A DNA stretch of 64,000 nucleotides from Hygrophila difformis (Eukaryota; Streptophyta; Magnoliopsida; Lamiales; Acanthaceae). Shown one piece after another: positions 21,160 to 33,728 of this stretch (position 1 is its first letter; every line of letters starts with the position of its first letter). Under the pieces are notes generated by a model, which saw only the letters and a program-made list of their open reading frames with translations, made no database searches and was not told where the DNA came from. The translations under genes and the position numbers were made by a program. The stretch is taken from positions 38,639,453 through 38,703,452 of the forward strand of contig JAOANR010000014.1 in NCBI GenBank assembly GCA_030278955.1, given 5' to 3'.

Positions 21160-23391
21160 ATGGTAGTGAGAGAAGGAGAGAACGGGGATAGCCAGGGAAC
21201 CGGAGGAACGTCGGTGAGAGGGAAAGACGTGGCGGTAGAGGGTTTTGTACCAGTAGCAAGGGCCTCTGAGGCTGGTTGTAAGGCGGGGTGGGGGGAGAGA
21301 TATGTGGGTGACAGGAGCGGTAGAAGCGATAGGGGGAGTACCAAGTTCAACCTGGTAGGAGTTTACGTTGGCAATGTGCCGTTGGAAATGTCAAATGGGA
21401 ATATGTTTAAGTTCATCGATCGGGTGGCTAAGGTAAGGGACTGGTTCTTCCCGGTAAGAAGGTGGCCGGAGAATGGTTTCAAGTTTGGCTTCTTTCGGTT
21501 CCAAAGTAGGAAGGAGGCGGAGGTGGTAATTCGGCGGCTGCATGGAATGATGATGATGGGGAGAAAGTTGAGAGCCAGCTGGGCTCGACCTAGCAGTAGG
21601 TTTCCTAACGATGGAGGAAGAGAAGTCCTGAATAAGAGGAGGGGCAATGAAAAGAGCAACCTTCGAAGGGAGGTGGGAAACAACAAGACTGGTGTTGGGC
21701 GATTCACTGGAGCTTGGAGAGACTATAGAACTTATGCTGCGGTTATTAAAGGATCTGGGATCGAGGATACGACGGTAAAGGAGGCAGAAGAAGCTGACGC
21801 TATAAAGTTGGATATAGTGGATAAGGCAATAAACTGGCTGGAAAAAGCGGCAGTGGTTGTATTGAGGAAGTTTGAATTGCTAACGTCTTTCCAAGACTGG
21901 TTATTCCAAGCTTATACAGATTGTGAAGAAGTGACTTATGGAGGAGGGCTAATGGTACTAGCTATCTTTAAGGATATGGGGAGCAAGGATAAATTCTTAA
22001 AGGATAGGAGGGATGATAACATGATTGTACACAAGAGCAGGTGGTCGGAGGGTACTGTGGCTGGTAGTCACCTGGTTTGGACTTATATTTATGGACTACC
22101 GGTATCAGTTTGGAGCGACGAGAATTTCCAGAAAATAACACAAGGATGGGGGAAGTTGGTGTGTGTAGACAGGGAGACGGAAGAGAGGAAGAGAATTGAT
22201 CGAGCCAGGATATTGGTGGAGTTAGGGAAGGATTTTACTGTTCCATTGGGGTTGAAAGTTCAAATCGGGAATGTAACCACCAAGGTCAAGATTGCAGCAA
22301 GTTTCAATGAAGCTGTGGTGGAGGCTGACCATCAGTTGGAGGACACGGATGGTGAGGTTCCAATGGCACCTCAGTTTCCGGCGACCGATTCAGCCGGGGT
22401 GAAGCCAAAGGGGGTGCCGAAGTTGGAGAGTTTGGGGAAGTCCAGGTCCTGCATGCATGGGGAAGCGGAACAATCTGTAGAGGCTGTGTCTGGGGAACCC
22501 CAAAAATTGAACAAGGCGGCTGAAGCCACCTTGACATTGATGACAGAGGGTCTGAATAGCCTCCAAAACCCAAAGGAGAATATTGGGAGTGAGTTGATGG
22601 GCCAACAATTACGTAGTGGTCTAGTTGGAGCGGGGCCGAGTGTTGAAACTACAGAATCGGACTGGTTTTTGGAGGCCCATGGGCCTGAGAAAGATTTAGT
22701 AATTTCTGGTGGACTGGAAGGGGATGCGGAGGTAGTAGTGAATGGATCGGAAATTAGTATGCAGCCTGGCCGAAAGGGGGACGCAATACGTGGCAAAAAG
22801 AGTGTTGGGCTAGACGCGGTGGAATTGCACAATAGAGCGACAGCATCGGACAGTAATTTGGAGAGCCATGAGACAGAGGAGATTTCTCGCAAGCTTGGTG
22901 GGATCGTAGGGATGAGCTCGGGAGAAACGGAAGAATTAGTAGAAAATTACTGTGTTGATTATACAAGGGGAGTCGATATTGAGGATGGAGAGGGAGAATT
23001 GGGACTGAATCCAGGTAACTCTGGTAGTAAGGGCTTGAAGATGGTTTCAGAAGAGCTGGAGCCAAGGGTGGAGGGGTTGAGGGAAGAGGGGCCATCGAGA
23101 TTTGGAAAGGGAAGGGTGGTTGTTTGGTCGGGGGCGTCGGAGGGTAGGGAGCTGCTGGACTTGGGAGAGGATTCCATAAGGAAGGCGAATGCTAGATTGA
23201 AGGAAGTGGAAGCTGCGGTCCAACGTGTGATTGCAGGTAACCTGGGGGTCATTTCAAGGGGCCGTAAAAAAGGAAAGAAGGGGGGACGTCTAGCCAAGGG
23301 AAAGTTGAGAGGAAATCAAGAGGGGAGCAGGGGGAAGTGTGGGGGATTTGCGACACTCCAATTCGCCACAACTTGGGAAAAGGAAAAGTAA
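21160..23391 (+). CDS. LINE ORF1 protein with RRM domain (frameshifted C-terminus)
   Basis: 743 aa as read. Residues about 62-150 form an RNA-recognition motif (GVYVGNVPLEMSN, then FKFGFFRF as RNP1-like), as in the RRM group of plant L1 elements. Residues about 225-390 resemble the DUF4283-type region of plant LINE/gag-like proteins (DWLFQAYTDCEE, YIYGLPVSVWSDENFQ). The rest is a low-complexity linker. The family acts as a nucleic-acid chaperone that binds LINE RNA. The frame closes at 23391, but coding-like sequence ending at a stop at 23514-23516 continues in another frame, so a one-base indel is likely in the GGGGG run near 23340. About 42 bp would then separate it from ORF2. Confidence 0.85.
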   Translation: MVVREGENGDSQGTGGTSVRGKDVAVEGFVPVARASEAGCKAGWGERYVGDRSGRSDRGSTKFNLVGVYVGNVPLEMSNGNMFKFIDRVAKVRDWFFPVRRWPENGFKFGFFRFQSRKEAEVVIRRLHGMMMMGRKLRASWARPSSRFPNDGGREVLNKRRGNEKSNLRREVGNNKTGVGRFTGAWRDYRTYAAVIKGSGIEDTTVKEAEEADAIKLDIVDKAINWLEKAAVVVLRKFELLTSFQDWLFQAYTDCEEVTYGGGLMVLAIFKDMGSKDKFLKDRRDDNMIVHKSRWSEGTVAGSHLVWTYIYGLPVSVWSDENFQKITQGWGKLVCVDRETEERKRIDRARILVELGKDFTVPLGLKVQIGNVTTKVKIAASFNEAVVEADHQLEDTDGEVPMAPQFPATDSAGVKPKGVPKLESLGKSRSCMHGEAEQSVEAVSGEPQKLNKAAEATLTLMTEGLNSLQNPKENIGSELMGQQLRSGLVGAGPSVETTESDWFLEAHGPEKDLVISGGLEGDAEVVVNGSEISMQPGRKGDAIRGKKSVGLDAVELHNRATASDSNLESHETEEISRKLGGIVGMSSGETEELVENYCVDYTRGVDIEDGEGELGLNPGNSGSKGLKMVSEELEPRVEGLREEGPSRFGKGRVVVWSGASEGRELLDLGEDSIRKANARLKEVEAAVQRVIAGNLGVISRGRKKGKKGGRLAKGKLRGNQEGSRGKCGGFATLQFATTWEKEK

Positions 23392-23558
23392 AGATTGTTG
23401 GTCAGTCCGAGGTGGAGGAAACTTTGAAATTGGCAGAACTACTGGGGCTGCGTTGTGTGGCAGGGAGGGATAGGGTGTTGGCTCGCATTAGAGAGGAATT
23501 GGAAGGGGAATTGTAAGGAGGCTGGGAGGAAAGTCTGGTTGAGGGGGACGACAAGCAG

Positions 23559-26500
23559 ATGAAGATAATTACATGTAATTTGAGAGGGTTGAACGGGGGT
23601 GTAAGAAGAAGGGCGGTGTCGAGGATGTGTAAAAAACATAGGCCTACTGTGGCATGTTTTCAAGAGACCAAAATGTGCGAAATTAAGGATCGGCTTGTAT
23701 ATAGGTTGTGGGGATCAAGAGGATGTGAGTTCAGCTTTCAACCTTCCAACGGGAACGCGGGAGGATTATTGGTGGATGTGAGTTCAGCTTCCAACCTTCC
23801 AACCTTCCAACTTTATTTGGCTCAAAGGCAGACTTAAGGGGATTGATGGGGAGGTAAATTTAGTGTGTGTGCATGCTCCGAATGACAGGCAAGTAAGAGG
23901 GGAGTTCTGGGATATGATGGTTCTAAAGTGTTGTTCAGCAGATGGGGAATACTGGTGTTTCGCGGGGGATTTTAACGCGGTTAGGGGTGAGGGCGAGAGG
24001 GTGGGGGAGAGTGAGGATTTTGGATCTATTAGGGATTTTCGAGGTTTTATAAATAGCATGGGATTGGTGGATTTGCCAATGGAGGGAGGTCGTTTTACGT
24101 GGTATGGAAGGGGCGGCAGAGCCTGTAGTAGGCTTGATCGATTCTTGATATCTCCTAATTGGATGTGTTTGGAAAGGGGAGTAGTGCAGTATAGGGGAGA
24201 ATCGGTATTATCGGATCATTATCCCGTGCTGTTAACGGCTGGGGAGAAAGATTGGGGACCAAAGCCGTTTAGGATCTATAACTATTGGATGGATGAGGCG
24301 GGGTTTTCGGAAATGGTTAAGGGTGAATGGGACACGGCACAACCGACTGGGAAGTGTAGGCTGGCCAGTAAGCTAAGAACATTGAAAATTCGTATTAAGA
24401 ATTGGGATGGCTACAGTGCATCAAGCCTTGAGAAAAAAATCCAAAATCTTCAAGAGGAAATTGTGGAAATTGAAAATTCTTTCCAGGATAACAGGTGGAC
24501 GGAAGTGGATAGGGTGAACTGGTCCGGGAAGAAAAAGGAGCTTAAACATGTGCTACTGGCCGAAGAAAGACGATGGCATCAAAAGTCTAGAATAAGGTGG
24601 ATCAAAGAGGGGGATCGAAATACTAGATTTTTTCATGTCGTTACAGCTTTGAATAGGAGAAGATTGCATATTGGTGCTATCACAGTTGAAGGCGCCATCA
24701 TAGAGGATCCGAGACAGATTAAGGAAGAGGCGTTTTCCTTTTTTCAAGCTCAGTTTGTCAAGGAAAAGGAGGGGATTTTCCAGGTAGATGGCATTGGTCT
24801 GCCAGCAGTGGGGGAACAGGAAAGAGATTGGATGGTGAGAAGGTTTGATGAAGAAGAGATTAGGGCGGTTATATGGGGGTGCGATGGGAACAAAGCCCCG
24901 GGACCGGATGGATACAATTTAGGCTTTTTCAAGAAATATTGGGAGGTCATCAAGGATGAAGTGATGGAGGTATTCAGGGGATTGGAGGAGGAGGGTAAGA
25001 TTCCGGTAGAGATTGGGAAATCATTCATCACTCTAATCCCAAAGGTTGACAATCCGACAACGTTTGGGGACTTTCGGCCAATCTCCCTCGTTGGGAGTAT
25101 CTATAAAATTGTGGCGAAGGCACTGGCGAATAGATTAAAAGGGGTGATAGGTGGAGTAGTGGGGAAATCACAGATGGCGTTCGTTCAAGGCAGGCAAATC
25201 TTGGATGGTGTACTGGTGGCTGCTGAAATTATAAATACAACTCAGAAGTCTGGGCGCTGTGGGTTTGTGATAAAGTTAGACTTTGCGAAGGCGTATGACA
25301 ACATTTCATGGGAGGGTCTATTTGAGGTTCTTAAGATCATGAATTTTGATGATAGGTGGATTCGGTGGATAAAATCTTGCGTAAGCTCGGCAGGGGCGGC
25401 TGTCCTTGTCAACGGGTCCCCTACAAGATTCTTCAAAATGAATAAGGGGCTTCGGCAAGGTGATCCTTTATCCCCTTATCTTTTTGTGTTGGTGGCGGAG
25501 ATACTGAGTAGGCTAATGGAACGGGCTGGAAGTGTAGGAGTGCTAAGGGGTCTGGAAGTTTGTAATGGTGGACAGGTAGTTTCACACCTTCAATACGCGG
25601 ACGACACTATCCTATTTTGTGAAGGCGAAATCAATCAAATTATCATCGTCAAAAGAATCTTAAGGTGTTTTTCCCTTTCGACGGGCCTTAGGATCAACTA
25701 TGGGAAAAGCTGCCTATTCGGTATTAATTGTACGGACGAGCAGGTGGAAGAAGCGGCGGCCATGATGGGTTGTGGTGTTGGGAGGTGGCCGATGAAGTAT
25801 TTGGGGATCCCGGTTGGAGGTCGGATTAATGGCATGGCGATATGGGAACCGGTATTAGAAAAAATTGAAAAGAGGTTGGCGGGGTGGAAGGGTCGTATGT
25901 TGACCCAAGCGGGAAGGCTGTGTTTGATTAAATCGGTAGTAAGCTCCCTGCCGATCTATTATCTATCTTTGTTCAAAGTGCCGCGAGGGGTGGCAGATCG
26001 CATTGAACAATTGAAACGAAAGTTTTTTTGGAATGAGTGGGATGGAGTAAGAAAGTTACGCACGATTAAGTGGGACACAATTTGTTTACACAGGGAGGAC
26101 GGTGGCTTAGGGGTTAGAAAGGTTCAAGACTTTAATAACGCTCTACTCTTGAAGTGGAAATGGAGGTTTGGGGTTGAGAATGCATGGTGGAAGGAAATTA
26201 TAGATGCCAAATATTATGACAAGATGAGTCCACTGATTCCATGGGCAAGTGGGAAGAGGTCGATGTGGGGCTATATATGTAGGGCATGGGAAGAATGGGG
26301 ACAACAGGAGGGACAGGAGAACCTTAGCATTTATGTTGGAAATGGGTGTAGGACCAAATTTTGGATTGATAGGTGGGTGGAGGGAGGCCTGGTGCTGAAA
26401 GAAACTTTCCCCCGAATATATGCGCTGTCGGTAAACAAGGAAGGGGTGATCAGTCAGTTTGGAGAGTGGCAAGGGTGTCAATGGAATTGGAAAATTGAAC

Positions 26501-27708
26501 TAAGAAGACGATTATTCGATTGGGAAATTGGTGTTTGGTACGAACTGATGGCTGTTATAAATGACCAGCAGATGAATCGCTTTTTGAATGATAGGGTCAG
26601 GTGGCTTAGAGGAAACAATGGGATGTTCTCCATGCGGTCATGCTGGAGTCGGAATACAGAAGAGGGTGTGAATGAATTAACTTGGTTCTGGAATAAGTTA
26701 TGGAGGATAGAGTGTCCAGAGAAAGTGAAAATTATAGCATGGAAGATTATGCACAATGCCCTCCCCGTTCGAGTGGTGTTGGCGTCGAGGGGGTGCCTTG
26801 AAGTCGAGCAGGCGGTGTGTCCGTGTTGCGAAAAAGAGGCTGAAACTGTAGATCACCTAATCTGTAGATGTGAGGCAATGAATTATATTTGGTACAAAGG
26901 AGCGGAGTGGTTTGATATTAAATGGTCATTACCAGGTAATGCCAAAGACTTGTTAGCTTGGTGGGTGGGGTTCAATCCAAGAAAAGGGAAAAGAGAGGTG
27001 TGGTTGCTAACGGGTTTAGCAATTATTTGGTCCATTTGGCGTTGGAGAAATGAAGTGGCTTTTAAGGGAGGCACTGTTGATACTAACCTCATAATTGAAG
27101 AGGTGAAGTGGAGAATAGGTGGGTGGTGGCAAGCGGCTCGGGGTGGGTGGGGAGGGAATTGTGTAACAGCACATTCAGATTTTCCAGGTTGTCTCAGTGT
27201 ACTGAAGGGAAGGAGGAATAAAGGGAGGACTCAAGGACTGGTGTGGGAACGTCCGAAGGTTGGTTGGTGGAAAGTAAACACTGATGGGTCGTCGTTGGGG
27301 AACCCGGGACATGCAGGGATTGGTGGAGTCATTAGAGATGAAGAGGGGGAGGTTATTTTTGTGGTGTCAGATTACATCGGTTACACAGATTCTACCGAGG
27401 CAGAGATCACATCAATAAGTAGAGTGTGTGAAGCCCTTGTTCGGGATCAAGGTTTCCCGCTCCCAAGATTGCTATTCGAGTGTGATTCAATAAATGTGGT
27501 GTCATGGTTAAATGCACCAGAAAAAGTACCTTGGAGATTCAAGAGACAACTGGTACCGATAATGGAGGTGTTAAACTGTGCAGGGGAAGTCAGAGTAAAA
27601 CACATTCTCCGAGAGAGGAATTCATTGGCGGACATGTGGGCTAGGAGAGGTGCAAGAGGGGAGGAGGTGGTAGAAAAATGGTACTGGCCGGAGGGTGAAG
27701 TGGAGTGA
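23559..27708 (+). pseudogene. LINE ORF2 polyprotein: endonuclease, reverse transcriptase, RNase H (one frameshift)
   Basis: The first frame (23559-23837) starts MKIITCNLRGLNGG with FQETK, the N-terminal half of the APE-type endonuclease. The second frame (23863-27708, 1281 aa) continues with GDFNAV and SDHYPVLL. It then has the RT core with GPDGY, KLDFAKAYDN, GLRQGDPLSPYLF and an intact YADD (about residue 578). Next come a zf-RVT CxxC...HxxxxC region (about 945-1010) and a C-terminal RNase H (TDGSS, STEAE, FECDS, NSLADMWA). Its role is nicking target DNA and copying LINE RNA in place. The frame breaks at a threefold tandem octamer cttccaac near 23786-23811. All catalytic motifs after the break look intact. 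Confidence 0.92.
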
Positions 27709-30013
27709 GTTGGGGGGGGGAAGTAGGCTAAGGCATTGATGAATCTGGGTGTCTCAGCAATGGGAGGTGTTATAGAAGTGTTGATTATAACAGTGGCCAA
27801 AATAGTTGATAAGGGAGAGGTAAGGTTGAATGCTGGAGTGGGATGGTGAGAGTTTGCTATGCCTTTGGAGGTTGGAGGTGTCAATGTAGTAGCTGCTGTT
27901 TTTTGGTTTTTTTGTTTTTGCATTGTTAATTTTGCAGTTTTGAAGCTGATGCTGGTGAGTCAAGGAAATTGCTGCTGATGTTTTTTCTGGAAGCTGTCGA
28001 TGCTGGTGACTTGTCCTATGAAGGCTGGAGTCGTGATAAAACACGCCTGCAATGGAAGATAGTAAGCATACTAGGATGCCTGACCGATGAGGTGTGAGAC
28101 ATATAATTCTTTGGGGTGTTGCTGTCGGATAGTGCCTACCGGAAGCGATCGATGTCCTACTTAAAGACGAGGTTGCTGTGGCGGTTGTCCTAAGAGTTTT
28201 TATTAACTGTACTGGGGATTGCAAGTGACATGGAAGGGTCCTTAACATACACAATATGTCAGAGGAATAGCGTTACAGAATGAGCTTCCCACATATCCCA
28301 AACACCGAATGATGGTATTCTTGGAAGGATTGATGCCTCCTGTTTCAAACACATAGTGTCTACTACCAAGCAAACCCGGTGAGATCTGAACTTCAAACTC
28401 TTTTGGATTGTTTCATCTGTAGCGTTTCATTGTGAACTCTCATAAATTGGCTAGGCATGCACTTGGAACCTACAAAAGTTCTCACGCCTATGTATCGGGA
28501 TTGAAAAGGGCATTAGGATATTTCCTCCTTTCTTTCTTCCCTATCTTCTCTCCTACCTTTCTCTCCCCTTGATAAGCCGTTTCTGTCTGAAATTTTGTTT
28601 CTTCTTCCTGTCCTTCCCCTACATGCTGTTCCAAGCTTCATAGTCTTTTCCTGTTGTTGACTTAGCTCACTGGTAATATTAGGAAGCTCAGAATATCTTA
28701 CTAATTGCATATTTAACTTCCTTGGATGGCATAGATTAATGTCTGAATCTTAAGGTGTCCTGGAATTGTTGTTTTTTGATGGGAAGGGGTGTATTTTCTC
28801 AATAATAACCGAAAGGTGGTGGGATGGATTTGATTGGCGATTAGATTGGTTAATTAGTGATTCATTTAGTTGTGGCCGTGGTAGTTTGGACAAAGTCTGG
28901 GATGAGTAGCTCACAGTAATAAGAGCAAGAGCAGATATGTCGATTGGAGTTGTAAAACAATTTTGTATCATGAAGAAAAATTAAAAAAAAAAAGAAAAAG
29001 AAAAAAAAAGAAAAAGAAAAAAAAAAGAAAGAAAGAAAAAGAAAGAAGAAAAATTTCAGAAATACAATTCAGCTTTGGGTGAGTTGGGTTATAGTTGAGG
29101 GGCTGTCTTTTCGAGTATTGAAGTTACAGGTTAATATTGAGAGTATGGTAAGTGTTCTGGATTGTAGCTGGAATGGTGTATGGGTAGGACTACTTCTGAT
29201 CTAGAGCCTTTTAGCATTAACCACTGTCGGACCTTTTCTATGGTAGTTTTGCTGTTGATTCTACTCCTAGTTCCTAGCAGATTCCTTCGCTCTATATTTT
29301 CTGCTGTTTGGTTCCTTTCATCCTAGTCGTGCCCTTTTAATATTCCGATACTTTGGTTATGAGCCTTTCGTAGGGGAGAAGTGATGTTGAAACAGTTTAT
29401 TGAGGTTGGTCACGGTGAAACTTTACATGTGAATACTGAAAACTTGACGAAGAGACAATGCAATTAGATTAGGATGTTAAACCCATTCGCATGCCGACGT
29501 CAATGTCATTGAAAGATGAAGCCTCATAATGCCGAGGCCAGATAGAGGAATGGTACTTATTGAGGTTGTTTTGCTGATTTTTGGGGCAAAGTAGTGCAAG
29601 GAGTAACAGGGGCGTTTTTGGTTGATGGATGAAGAGGTTTAGGGATATTTAAGACCTCTGAAGCGTGAAGATGAAATGCCAAGGGATGTTTGCTGTGGAT
29701 GATGCTGTGGATGATGCTGCGGTTCTGCTACTGATGTCTTTTGTTCAAGAAATGGATGCAGTCCCGAGTGGGCGTTTTGATGAAGACAGATGCCGATGCA
29801 ACAGGGTGGTGGGGTTAATATGGTTCGGCTCACTCAAGTATGGAACCTGGCTTATAATTACATTTTTTCACTTTTGTAGGGTTTGCTGACAGAGCAGTGT
29901 TTTGTTGTTTCATTGCTGATGCATTTCGGTTGCTGTTTTTGGATTTTTGTTGTAAATCACTTTTTGGTTTTTGAGTGGAATGTATTACCTTTTCCTCAAA
30001 AAAAAAAAAAAAA
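27709..30013 (+). other. Long LINE 3' UTR
   Basis: 2.3 kb between the ORF2 stop and the A tail, with no conserved ORF. It contains an A/G-only tract at 28973-29053 and ends tattaccttttcctc before the poly-A. This is longer than the few hundred bases usual for plant L1 elements. Confidence 0.7.
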
Positions 30014-30794
30014 ACTCAAAAATTCTTAACGTTTGCCCAACACGCGAATTTAGGATTTAAATTATCATTCGTTATGAACTTAATTAATACTTTCTAAATT
30101 TAATATTGAATCTTACTATCGTAATATGGTTGATTGGATTAATGGATTTAATTCACCTAGTAGTGGATTTCCTTGTCACAATAATCAAGTGTATTATTAT
30201 TTAATTCCATTACTGATAAACAAATCAATGGGTTTAGCTTACTTAGTAATTAGTCTCAGTAGGCAATTTGGTCGAGGTCTCGGAAAATATTAATTTAAAT
30301 GTTTCGCTAATTAAAAATTGGTCTGTCCTCTAGTTCCATAATTAAAGTAGCCAAGTATTTTATTCCGTCCGTGATTATTCATTTCATCACTTTACTCATG
30401 CCTAGTAATATTTATTTAGACTCTAATATTACATAAGCTCGTCTATTTTGGTCATTAAATTGTATTTCTACCCGGTACCCTCGTCGGATAATTTGATATA
30501 ACTAAATTATCCTTTGGCAATGTTCAATCCAACTTGTATACATAAATTTCGGGGACTTAAGTGATTTCTTGATAATTGATAAGTTACTGCTTACATGTTA
30601 ACTTAATAGTCTCGGACTTAAAAGTGTTTAATTCCTTAAATTTAATTCTCCGCTAAGATTGTCTTAAATAAATCCGCACTTTGAAAATAAATATCGTTCC
30701 CTTTTGTTTTCTAAAAAATTTTATTTCTGAGAAATTTTAAATATTTATTTATTAAGATTTAAATTTCTATTTAAAATTTTTACGGGGTGTTATA

Positions 30795-30836
30795 GTCTAC
30801 CCTCCTTAAAATAAGGCTTCGCCCTCGAAGCCTCTC
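30795..30836 (-). other. Polypurine tract and adjoining hairpin of the LARD
   Basis: On the minus strand GGCTTCGAGGGCGAAGCC, a perfect 7-bp stem, is followed by TTATTTTAAGGAGGGTAGAC and then the LTR. The purine-rich AAGGAGGG is the plus-strand primer. The same arrangement occurs at 42635-42674 and 49319-49358 in the gag-only element. Confidence 0.8.
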
Positions 30837-32005
30837 GGAAAAATCCTACAAGTAGTCCATATTTAGATATATATTTACTAAAATTATATCTTCTAGAAAA
30901 ACCTTCCGTCGTGTTGTATTAATTATAATTAGCCTTGGTCATTTATCCTTGATACCTGCTTAATCCCTTTAGAATATATGTCTTATTGCAAGAATCGTCC
31001 AAATTTAGTTCCGTTGATGTTTCCAAATGATTTAATATGCTGGTCAAATATGGTTTGGTCCATTTTTCTTTCGACACTTCCTCTACCAGGGTACGCTAGT
31101 GGCTCCTTGTTTCACTCCTTTTCTAGGAAGATAAAAATAGTCTATCTTATTTACTCGTTCCTTAATTCCTTGTATCTTACCACTTCTCAAAAGGTATTCG
31201 GGATAAGTTTTGGACAAAAATTCATTGGTTACGTTATTTTATTAAGGCTTCCAATAACTTAGTGAATTGATGGGTTTTCTTGGAGTACATCATCAATCCT
31301 TGATGAGTCTCACTCTTCTTGTTCGTAAGGTGTTGCTATTAGGAAAATTTATTTTTGAATCACTTTTGTTTGGTATTTGATCCATTAATTATTCATTATA
31401 CTTGGAGTGTTCTTCAATCTTAAATGTAGTGTGGTGAGTTCCTCATGTTCAACCCTAAGTAGATAAAATTTAAACCACTTGGAAAAATCCAGCTCCGTTC
31501 ATCCTTAATCCGGAAATAATTATGTATAAAGTTAACTACTAATCGTCGTTAGTCGTACCCATGAGAATCTTTTAATGATTTTCAAGTTTCCATTGAAATT
31601 TCCAAATGCTAGTTAGTTATTATCCTCTATGCATACCCGAGCAAGGGTTACACGAAAGTGGTTTAGGTTTAAATGCTTGGCCTATAAAATTTTATAATAA
31701 ATATCCTCCTTACCATGTCTTCTTGCTAGTTCTCCCTTTTAATAAGTCATCTTTAATAGATATTCATTATTTTCGAATGACAATCATTTTAACGAAGAAT
31801 TTCCTTGTTTGGTGGGTTATCACCTTGATAAATTTCATTTCCCACTAAGATTTATCCACCATATTTTGGTAATTATGAATTTTATATTTTATTGGGTGTG
31901 CAATCTTTCATCCTCAATCATAACTTCGTCCTTGGTGATCCATAATATTTAATTCCTCGTATGATATCCCTTGTATATTTTTATTTTTGTTGTTGTTGTC
32001 GTCAA

Positions 32006-32006
<1 letters not shown>

Positions 32007-32054
<48 letters not shown>

Positions 32055-32075
32055 GTTATTATTATTATTATTATT
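32007..32075. repeat. (TTA)n microsatellite
   Basis: About 22 TTA units with one TTG interruption, within the LARD interior. Confidence 0.95.
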
Positions 32076-32822
32076 CGTGAAGGAGAATCCTTTTACATAT
32101 CATATTTGGGAAAATAATTTCTAATGATACCATCGAGCCTTACTTAGCATATTATTTTAATCAAGGATTGGGTTCCAAGTACTTAAACCTAAAGGAATAG
32201 AATTTAATGACTTAAGTTAATCCTTTAAGTGGTCATTTGAGGCAAATTGCTCCCTCAAGAATATTCTTGATAAATATTCAATTTCCCTTGCCAATTTGGC
32301 ATATGAATTTAGGGAAAATTCGTAAATATTTTATAGAACTCGTGGTGAGTTTAAAAATTTCTTTGGTGCCCTTACATGACACTCGCGTCTTATCTTCAAG
32401 ACCATATAAAATTTAGGAAAATCTTATTCTTGGTTATCCGTGTGATTATCGTAGCTATCATATAAATCGTGTTCTCACAATCCTAAGGCATAACCTTAAT
32501 TTAGTCCATAATTACCCCAAAGGCAAAGCATAATAGTAGAAGTTCAGTCATATATCCGAAACTGAAAATGGCTCAAGGCCGGTTCGATACAACGCCGTGA
32601 TTTGGTAGATCTACTGTTGGGATAAACGTCCCCGAGATCTTACCGATGATAAAAGTAAAACTAAGTGCAAATACCGTCATCTACTGTAGGCATCGTCTAC
32701 ATAATAGGTCCTAAATAAAGCGGCTAGGTTCTGGGAACTAGATACCGAGGAAATGAGATATGTGAAGGTAGCTAGGGATAGGTGGAAGACGACTAATGAG
32801 GGAAACAACCGAGTCCCTCATC

Positions 32823-33269
32823 CTACTCGTCGAATCCCTCGTGGTTTGACCCCTCTTGTGCGGGTTCCCCAGCTGTCGCTGCACTGGTGGATGCGGGCGC
32901 GTTCTCCATAGAAGAGTACTTATGGATACGTTCTAGTATGTCCGTGCGCACCCACCCCTCGGGTCCCCACTCGGTCCTAAGGTGGTGAAGCTCCTTAAAG
33001 AGCGAGATGGTGTGTGTCTCCAGCGCAGCGATCCTCTGTCGCTGTCTCGCAATCTCTCCATCCTGTCGCTGAGCGACAGCCTTGATGCAGTCCTGCATCT
33101 GCACTCTCAGGTGAAACTCGGTCTCCACCTGAGCTTCCAACTCTTTCAGCCTTGCCCTCAGTTGGGCTTTCTTGGCCTCATGGCCGTGGACGTCGCGTTC
33201 GAGCCTGGCCACGTCCCTAGTTAATTTGGTCATGGTGTCACTAAGTGCCGAAAGTGCCTGGTCCGACAT
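32823..33269 (-). CDS. Pre-gag coiled-coil protein (ORF0-like) of the LARD
   Basis: 148 aa if translation starts at MSDQALSAL. That ATG is preceded directly by TTTTCCCCAG, a strong splice acceptor, which is why I prefer it to the in-frame ATG 21 codons upstream. Residues about 8-100 are heptad-like and rich in L, A, R, E and Q (LTRDVARLERDV, ARLKELEAQVETEFHLRVQM), predicting a long coiled coil. The tail is acidic/polar (GEPAQEGSNHEGFDE). It has no zinc knuckle and no similarity to gag that I can see. It is the only intact ORF of the element. A comparable 151-aa ORF precedes gag at 61171-61626. The function is unknown; oligomerisation is implied only by the coiled coil. Confidence 0.7.
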   Translation of the reverse strand: MSDQALSALSDTMTKLTRDVARLERDVHGHEAKKAQLRARLKELEAQVETEFHLRVQMQDCIKAVAQRQDGEIARQRQRIAALETHTISLFKELHHLRTEWGPEGWVRTDILERIHKYSSMENAPASTSAATAGEPAQEGSNHEGFDE

Positions 33270-33728
33270 CTGGGGAAAATCCTTGTCAGAATAACTTATA
33301 ATAACCAAAATTCTGCTCGTGCCTATATGCATAATGTGTGTGTGTTCCCATCCCCAAATATAACTTTATAACTTTTAAAACGCTTGGCATAGTCTTTTCA
33401 AAAATTATTTTCGTGCAAAAATTGCAATAATTTAAATGCACTACTTCCTTGGGCAAATTGCTTCAAAAATAATTTCTTCGTGCACAAATTCTAAAAAATT
33501 TAAATGCACTACTAGCATTGCAATCATGCTTTAAAAAAAATAACCCCTAATGTGCAAAAATTTAAGTAATTTAAATGCACATTTTTCCATTGCAAAATAC
33601 TTCCAATGCTTTTAGTGTAAGAATTTAATAATTTTGAATACACTACTTGCATAGCCATAGAACTTTCAAAATAATTTTTGGTGCATAAATTTTAAATAAT
33701 TTAAATGCACAAATTCCAAGAGCAAAAT

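Larger units (their letters stand above)
21139..30013 (+). mobile_element. L1-type LINE, 8.9 kb, inserted in the LARD LTR
   Basis: Identical 15-bp TSDs actcaaaaattctta lie at 21124-21138 and 30014-30028, with an A tail of about 16 at the right end. Two ORFs follow the plant L1 plan: an RRM-containing ORF1, then ORF2 with endonuclease, RT and RNase H. Only 21 bp precede the first ATG, so the 5' UTR is probably truncated. The element is younger than the LARD it interrupts. Two frameshifts make it inactive as read. Confidence 0.95.
17942..30794 (-). repeat. LARD 3' LTR, split by the LINE
   Basis: Plus-strand ends TGTAACACCCCC...GGGGTGTTATA. The LTR sequence is 17942-21138 and continues at 30014/30029-30794. 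Compared with the right LTR it lacks about 131 bp near 20490, a gap bordered by the short shared word gggt. The TATA box (minus strand, CTATAAAA) is at 19628-19635. Confidence 0.9.

Noticed and set aside
22304..23297. Antisense ORFs within LINE ORF1
   Set aside because: Shadows of the coding strand; serine/proline-rich and without any domain.
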